Positions 5,815 to 9,333 of a stretch of DNA of 9,333 nucleotides are shown one piece after another; the stretch's first letter is position 1, and the number at the start of each line of letters is the position of its first letter. This DNA comes from Chlorobiota bacterium (GTDB taxonomy: Bacteria > Bacteroidota > Bacteroidia > Bacteroidales > F082), in NCBI GenBank assembly GCA_030619415.1, contig JAUXBM010000048.1, positions 1 to 9,333 on the forward strand, read 5' to 3'. The translations under genes were made by a program, and so were the position numbers. The notes beneath the pieces are model-generated. The model did not search any database. It was not told the origin of the DNA and saw nothing but the letters and a program-made list of their open reading frames with translations.

Positions 5815-6810
5815 ATGGTATTTTCGCCCATGCAATCAGGCACAGTGGAAACTCCCATCATCAAAAAAATAAATCAACTTAGCCAAAAACGGGTACCTTT
5901 TCTTTTTGTACTCGATTTCCACCTTAAAAATCCGTGGGTCTGTCCTTTGAGTGATGTCGATGACAATTGTGTGCTTTATAATTTGAATGGCAGGACAAAC
6001 TGCACCCCTTTTCCATCGGCGGAGAAAACCCTAGAATTCACCTCATTTCCGGTTTCTAAAAAACGATACGAAAAAGCTTTTGAACTGGTTCAGCAAGATA
6101 TCAGTTACGGCAATTCATTTTTACTCAACCTTACCATGCCCAGCAGGATCGAAACCAATTATAGCTTAAAAGAGATTTTCTTCCTGAGTCAGGCGAAATA
6201 CAAACTCTGGTTTAAAAATCAATTTGTCGTTTTTTCACCGGAAACTTTTATTAAAATTAATGGTCGAAAGATCAGTTCATACCCGATGAAAGGAACGATG
6301 GATGCCAATCTTCCAAATGCAAAAAATCGATTAATAAAAAATAAAAAAGAGCTGGCTGAACATTTTACCATCGTTGATTTGATCAGGAATGACTTGAGCA
6401 TGGTGGCGAAAAATGTAAAAGTTGACCGGTTCCAATACATCGATCGCATTAAAACAAATCGAAAAGAGCTGCTGCAGATGAGTTCGGAAATAAGTGGCGA
6501 TTTGCCTGAAGATTATAAAGAAAACCTTGGTAATATCATTTATAATATGTTGCCGGCCGGGTCAATTTCGGGTGCGCCCAAACAAAAAACGATTGAAATT
6601 ATAAAAGAGGCTGAACAATACGATCGTGGATATTACACCGGTGTTTTTGGAATATTTGATGGCGACAAAATCGATAGCGGTGTAATGATCCGGTTTATTG
6701 AAAAAACCCGGGATGGATTGGTTTACAAAAGTGGAGGTGGAATTACTGCCAAGAGTAACTGTGAAGAAGAATACCAGGAACTGATCGACAAAATTTACAT
6801 CCCTGTTTAA
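5815..6810 (+). CDS. pabB: aminodeoxychorismate synthase component I
   Basis: Chorismate-binding enzyme that, with ammonia from PabA, makes 4-amino-4-deoxychorismate for p-aminobenzoate and folate. Catalytic K159 is in 'SYPMKGTMD' (155-163). PabB uses this Lys as nucleophile, whereas TrpE has Ala in the equivalent PIAGT motif, so this is PabB rather than anthranilate synthase. Other family blocks are 'SPETFIKI' (141-148), 'EHFTIVDLIRNDL' (182-194), 'LPAGSISGAPKQKT' (246-259), 'YDRGYYTG' (269-276) and 'GGGITAKSN' (308-316). At 331 aa it lacks much of the N-terminal region of the roughly 450-aa E. coli protein, as is usual for the short Bacteroidota form. ATG at 5815 has a weak AAGGAA five bases upstream; M6 is an alternative start. 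Residues 1-12 have no family support. Confidence 0.95.
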   Translation: MVFSPMQSGTVETPIIKKINQLSQKRVPFLFVLDFHLKNPWVCPLSDVDDNCVLYNLNGRTNCTPFPSAEKTLEFTSFPVSKKRYEKAFELVQQDISYGNSFLLNLTMPSRIETNYSLKEIFFLSQAKYKLWFKNQFVVFSPETFIKINGRKISSYPMKGTMDANLPNAKNRLIKNKKELAEHFTIVDLIRNDLSMVAKNVKVDRFQYIDRIKTNRKELLQMSSEISGDLPEDYKENLGNIIYNMLPAGSISGAPKQKTIEIIKEAEQYDRGYYTGVFGIFDGDKIDSGVMIRFIEKTRDGLVYKSGGGITAKSNCEEEYQELIDKIYIPV

Positions 6811-6827
6811 GTTATTAATTTTGAAGC

Positions 6828-7520
6828 ATGCAATTACTTGAAACCATTCGTTTTGAAAATGGCCGGTTCAGCAACCTGTCCTATCATCAGAAACGGATGA
6901 ATAATTCACGAAAGGAATTGTTCGGGAATGAGGATGAAATTGATCTTGTAAATATACTTAAGCGCTCGTCCGGATTTGCAATCCGGACGCAAAATGATGC
7001 AGATTTGCAATCTGCTATAACCAGGATAAAAAATCCCATATCCCCTGGCTTTCAGATTACAAATCTGAAAGAGCCCGATGGTGTTTTCAAATGCCGGATC
7101 ATTTATTCAAAACAAATCGAAAAAATAGAATTCATTCCCTATCAGCTTCCCAAAATCCGCACTCTAAAAATTATTGTTGATGATCAAATTGAATACAACC
7201 ACAAATACCTTGACCGCAATCAGCTTAACCATCTGTATCGGCAAAGAGGAGCTTGTGATGATATTTTAATCGTCAAAAATGGTTTGATCACCGACACATG
7301 GTTTGCCAATATTTTATTCTTTAATGGGAAAGAATGGATCACACCTTCGAAGCCATTGCTGAAGGGAACGCAACGTTCAAAGTTATTGGACCAGGAAGCA
7401 ATAAAAACGGCTGACATCCGATTGGATGACCTGAAATATTTTAAGAAAGCAAGAATAATCAATGCGATGATCAGGTTTGAAGATGGGTTGGAGATTGAAG
7501 TGGGGAATTTCTCGTTTTAA
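6828..7520 (+). CDS. pabC: aminodeoxychorismate lyase / class IV aminotransferase with in-frame insertion
   Basis: PLP enzyme of the class IV aminotransferase fold. Following pabB by 17 nt, it most likely cleaves aminodeoxychorismate to p-aminobenzoate and pyruvate. 'MQLLETIRFENGRFSNLSYHQKRM' is the usual Bacteroidota start. K126 in 'EYNHKYLDR' is the expected PLP lysine; 'DDILIVKNGLITDTWFANILFF' (144-165) and 'ITPSKPLLKGTQR' (171-183) form the cofactor phosphate-binding part. Relatives run directly from the helix 'IDLVNIL' into the strand 'GVFKCRIIYSK'. Here about 37 residues (46-82, including ADLQSAITRIKNP) sit between them, encoded by a palindromic repeat block. Without it the protein would be about 193 aa, the usual size. 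No stop or frameshift results, so the gene is probably intact, although activity is not proven. The lyase assignment relies partly on context; other class IV activities are less likely. Confidence 0.9.
   Translation: MQLLETIRFENGRFSNLSYHQKRMNNSRKELFGNEDEIDLVNILKRSSGFAIRTQNDADLQSAITRIKNPISPGFQITNLKEPDGVFKCRIIYSKQIEKIEFIPYQLPKIRTLKIIVDDQIEYNHKYLDRNQLNHLYRQRGACDDILIVKNGLITDTWFANILFFNGKEWITPSKPLLKGTQRSKLLDQEAIKTADIRLDDLKYFKKARIINAMIRFEDGLEIEVGNFSF
6964..7074. repeat. palindromic repeat element inserted in frame in pabC
   Basis: Three hairpins are packed in about 111 bp. Hairpin 1: arms CGTCCGGATT (6967-6976) and AATCCGGACG (6980-6989), loop TGC. Hairpin 2: arms GCAGATT (6999-7005) and AATCTGC (7009-7015), loop TGC. 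Hairpin 3: arms CTTTCAGATT (7049-7058) and AATCTGAAAG (7062-7071), loop ACA, i.e. TGT on the other strand. All share GATT-nnn-AATC, the third in inverted orientation. A weaker pairing CCAGG (7021-7025) with CCTGG (7044-7048) lies between hairpins 2 and 3. GCTC (6964-6967) and GAGC (7071-7074) are tentative inverted ends. 111 bp is 37 codons with no in-frame stop. The block matches the segment that PabC relatives lack. No target duplication is clear. Confidence 0.75.
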
Positions 7521-7573
7521 ACGCCTGCATCTTTCAACTTTTCAGCATTGTGAATTCAAGACTGATTTTTCAA

Positions 7574-7581
7574 TATTTTTA
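7574..7581 (+). promoter_or_regulatory. possible -7 promoter box of the S46 peptidase gene
   Basis: TATTTTTA matches seven of eight positions of TAnnTTTG. A TTG at 7548-7550 lies 23 nt upstream, within loose range of a -33 element. The implied transcript would start near 7589, about 18 nt before the ATG. It is the best box in the 86-bp gap after pabC, which otherwise shows neither a terminator nor an ORF. Confidence 0.3.
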
Positions 7582-7606
7582 CCACTTCATATCAAACCAC
7601 TTAATC

Positions 7607-9333
7607 ATGAAATTCAAAGCATTTACAATCACTTTTACCATAATAATTTTTACCCGTTTTTTTGCAATTGCCGGTGAAGGAATGTGGATACCCATGCTCC
7701 TCGAACAACTGAACGAAAAAGAAATGCAGGCAATGGGTATGAAAATTTCTGCCGATGACATTTATTCGATCAACAAATCAAGTATGAAGGATGCCATTGT
7801 TTTGTTTGGTCGTGGCTGTACGGGGGACATTATTTCAAACCAGGGCCTGTTGCTAACAAACCACCATTGCGGTTTCGGGCAAATTCAAAAACACAGCAGT
7901 CTTGAACACAATTACCTGACAGATGGTTTCTGGGCGATGTCGCAAAAGGAGGAATTGCCTAACCCGGGATTAACGGCAACCATGATGGTTAACATGATAG
8001 AAGTTACCGATGAGGTGCTTGAAGGGGTTAATGATAAAATGAGCGAATCAGACCGCAACAATTTGATGCACTCAAATGCGAAAAAAGTTGTTGATGATTT
8101 CGAAAAAGAATCTGAATACAAAGCATACATCAAAGCATTTTTTAAAGGAAATGCCTATTATATGATCATTGTCGAAGTGTTCAGGGATATCAGGTTGGTA
8201 GGGGCTCCCCCCTCAAACATTGGCAAATTTGGTGGAGATACTGATAATTGGATGTGGCCCCGTCATACCGGCGATTTTTCACTGTTCCGAATTTACGTTG
8301 GACCCGATGGTAAGCCTGCTGATTATTCAACTGACAACGTACCTTACACGCCAAAGTATCATTTCCCAATTTCGATTGAAGGGGTTGAACAGGATGATTT
8401 TACCTTCGTTTTTGGTTATCCCGCACGAACAAATGAATACCTGCCTAGCTATGCCATCGAAATGATTACGGAAGTTCAAAACCCTGAGGTTATTAAACTG
8501 CGCGAAACCAGGCTTGATATTTTTACGAAATATTCAAACAGCGATCCAAAGGTTCGCATTCAATATGCCACCAAACATGCCCGCGCAAGCAACCGGTGGA
8601 AGAAGATGATCGGTGAAAGTGGAGGTGTTCAGCGAATGAATGGGATCGGAAAAAAAGAAACTTACGAAAAGGCGTTTAGCGAATGGGTCAACTCAACACC
8701 TGAATTAAAATCAAAATTAGGGAACCTACTTCCTGAATTTAAAAAAGTTTACGCTGAGCTTACCCCATTAAATGTAGCAAAAGATTATTATAGTGAAGCA
8801 GGATTGGCCATTGAACTGGTAAGATTCGCCGGTAATTTTAAAAAGCTTGCCACGCTTAGTCGCAACAAAAAAACGGATGATTCGCTCATTTCGGGTGAAA
8901 TCAATAAACTCAAGCCCCGCCTGGCTGCTTTTTTTAAAGATTACTATCAGCCGATTGATGAAGAGGTAATGGAAGCCTTATTAAAAATTTACGATCACCA
9001 AATCGATCAGGAATTTAAGCCTGAATTTTTCTCGACCATCCATTCTAAATATGGAGGTGATTATGCTGCCTACACCCAGGATGTTTTCAAGAAAACCATG
9101 TTCAATAAAGAAACTGATCTAAATACGTTTCTGGAGAAATACAAGGCAGGTCACCACAAAAAGATAGACAAAGATCCTGCTTTTAACATGTACATTGAAT
9201 TCAATACATTATACCTTGAACAAATAAAACCAAAACTGACAAACCTCAACCATCAGATTGACAGTTTGCAAAGGCTCTATATGTCGGCTCAAATGGAAAT
9301 GCAACCTGATCATCGTTTTTATCCTGACGCCAA
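7607..9333 (+). CDS. S46 family dipeptidyl-peptidase (DPP7/DPP11 type), 3' truncated by window
   Basis: Periplasmic/exported serine exopeptidase that removes dipeptides from peptide N-termini, feeding amino-acid uptake in proteolytic Bacteroidota. The ATG at 7607 opens a frame running without a stop to the right edge (575 codons plus 2 nt). Residues 1-22 are a signal peptide (TITFTIIIFTRFFAIA), followed by 'GEGMWIP', the typical mature N-terminus of S46. 'GRGCTGDIIS' (68-77) and 'LLLTNHHCGFGQIQ' (81-94) hold the catalytic His (H87, adjacent to C88) and the usual Cys pair (C71, C88). 'GGDTDNWMWPRHTGDF' (209-224) holds N214, which binds the substrate amino terminus, and the likely catalytic D223. 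The helical domain follows. Family members are about 700-720 aa, so the catalytic Ser (GNSGSP region) and the specificity residue separating DPP7 from Asp/Glu-specific DPP11 lie beyond the window. The subtype cannot be named. Confidence 0.93.
   Translation, partial: MKFKAFTITFTIIIFTRFFAIAGEGMWIPMLLEQLNEKEMQAMGMKISADDIYSINKSSMKDAIVLFGRGCTGDIISNQGLLLTNHHCGFGQIQKHSSLEHNYLTDGFWAMSQKEELPNPGLTATMMVNMIEVTDEVLEGVNDKMSESDRNNLMHSNAKKVVDDFEKESEYKAYIKAFFKGNAYYMIIVEVFRDIRLVGAPPSNIGKFGGDTDNWMWPRHTGDFSLFRIYVGPDGKPADYSTDNVPYTPKYHFPISIEGVEQDDFTFVFGYPARTNEYLPSYAIEMITEVQNPEVIKLRETRLDIFTKYSNSDPKVRIQYATKHARASNRWKKMIGESGGVQRMNGIGKKETYEKAFSEWVNSTPELKSKLGNLLPEFKKVYAELTPLNVAKDYYSEAGLAIELVRFAGNFKKLATLSRNKKTDDSLISGEINKLKPRLAAFFKDYYQPIDEEVMEALLKIYDHQIDQEFKPEFFSTIHSKYGGDYAAYTQDVFKKTMFNKETDLNTFLEKYKAGHHKKIDKDPAFNMYIEFNTLYLEQIKPKLTNLNHQIDSLQRLYMSAQMEMQPDHRFYPDA

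Noticed and set aside
6816..6823. TAATTTTG, exact TAnnTTTG match between pabB and pabC
   Set aside because: Transcription would begin at about the pabC ATG, leaving no leader. The 17-nt gap favours co-transcription with pabB, and the match is probably chance in AT-rich DNA.
6964..7074. CRISPR-like or riboswitch interpretation of the repeated hairpins in pabC
   Set aside because: There are no equal-length spacers or regular direct repeats, and the block lies within coding sequence in frame, so a palindromic repeat element explains it better.
7527..7560. Possible third heptamer tract (catcttt, caacttt, tcagcat)
   Set aside because: Only two or three units can be argued and the phase is lost after them; not distinguishable from chance.
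7477..7677. 66-aa open frame spanning the pabC end and the S46 peptidase start
   Set aside because: It overlaps two real genes in another frame, has no family resemblance, and its composition looks like translated AT-rich spacer.

Overview
The window looks like chromosomal DNA from a member of the Bacteroidota, probably a Bacteroidales/Marinilabiliales-type organism. It is AT-rich. It carries a Bacteroidota-style LptD and an S46 dipeptidyl-peptidase, has almost no Shine-Dalgarno sites, and has several boxes matching the Bacteroidota -7 promoter element TAnnTTTG. I see no rRNA, tRNA, CRISPR array, insertion sequence, prophage or recognisable defence system. The genes are mostly housekeeping. 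The unusual content is in small DNA repeats placed between and inside them.

Layout, left to right. (1) lptD on + (10-2742), an outer-membrane LPS-assembly barrel whose true start may lie left of the window. (2) A convergent glutaryl-CoA-dehydrogenase-type acyl-CoA dehydrogenase on - (2746-3909), whose stop codon is only 3 nt from that of lptD. (3) A 327-bp divergent intergenic region with nested inverted repeats, then ridA on + (4237-4614). (4) A convergent spacer with two different 7-nt-periodic degenerate repeats, the second running over the stop codon of the next gene. (5) pabA on - (4748-5314, TTG start), then a small putative secreted protein on - (5382-5618). (6) A 196-bp divergent region with six exactly 10-nt-phased GTTAAG-like units, then pabB (5815-6810) and pabC (6828-7520) on +, 17 nt apart. 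(7) The first 575 codons of an S46 dipeptidyl-peptidase on + (7607 to the right edge).

Functionally, pabA, pabB and pabC form a full set for making p-aminobenzoate for folate from chorismate and glutamine. They are split into two divergent units around the small secreted ORF and the decamer array. RidA removes reactive enamine/imine intermediates made by PLP enzymes. LptD and the S46 peptidase belong to the envelope. The GCDH homologue would serve lysine/tryptophan or glutarate-type acyl-CoA breakdown.

The best observation is in pabC. An approximately 111-bp block (about 6964-7074, 37 codons) made of three hairpins with the shared core GATT-nnn-AATC sits in frame in the coding sequence. It adds about 37 residues that the enzyme family does not normally have. 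It looks like a palindromic repeat element that became protein-coding, similar in concept to Rickettsia palindromic elements. The decamer array upstream of pabB and the heptamer repeat forming the 3' end of pabA are second-tier observations. I did not find a new multi-gene system.
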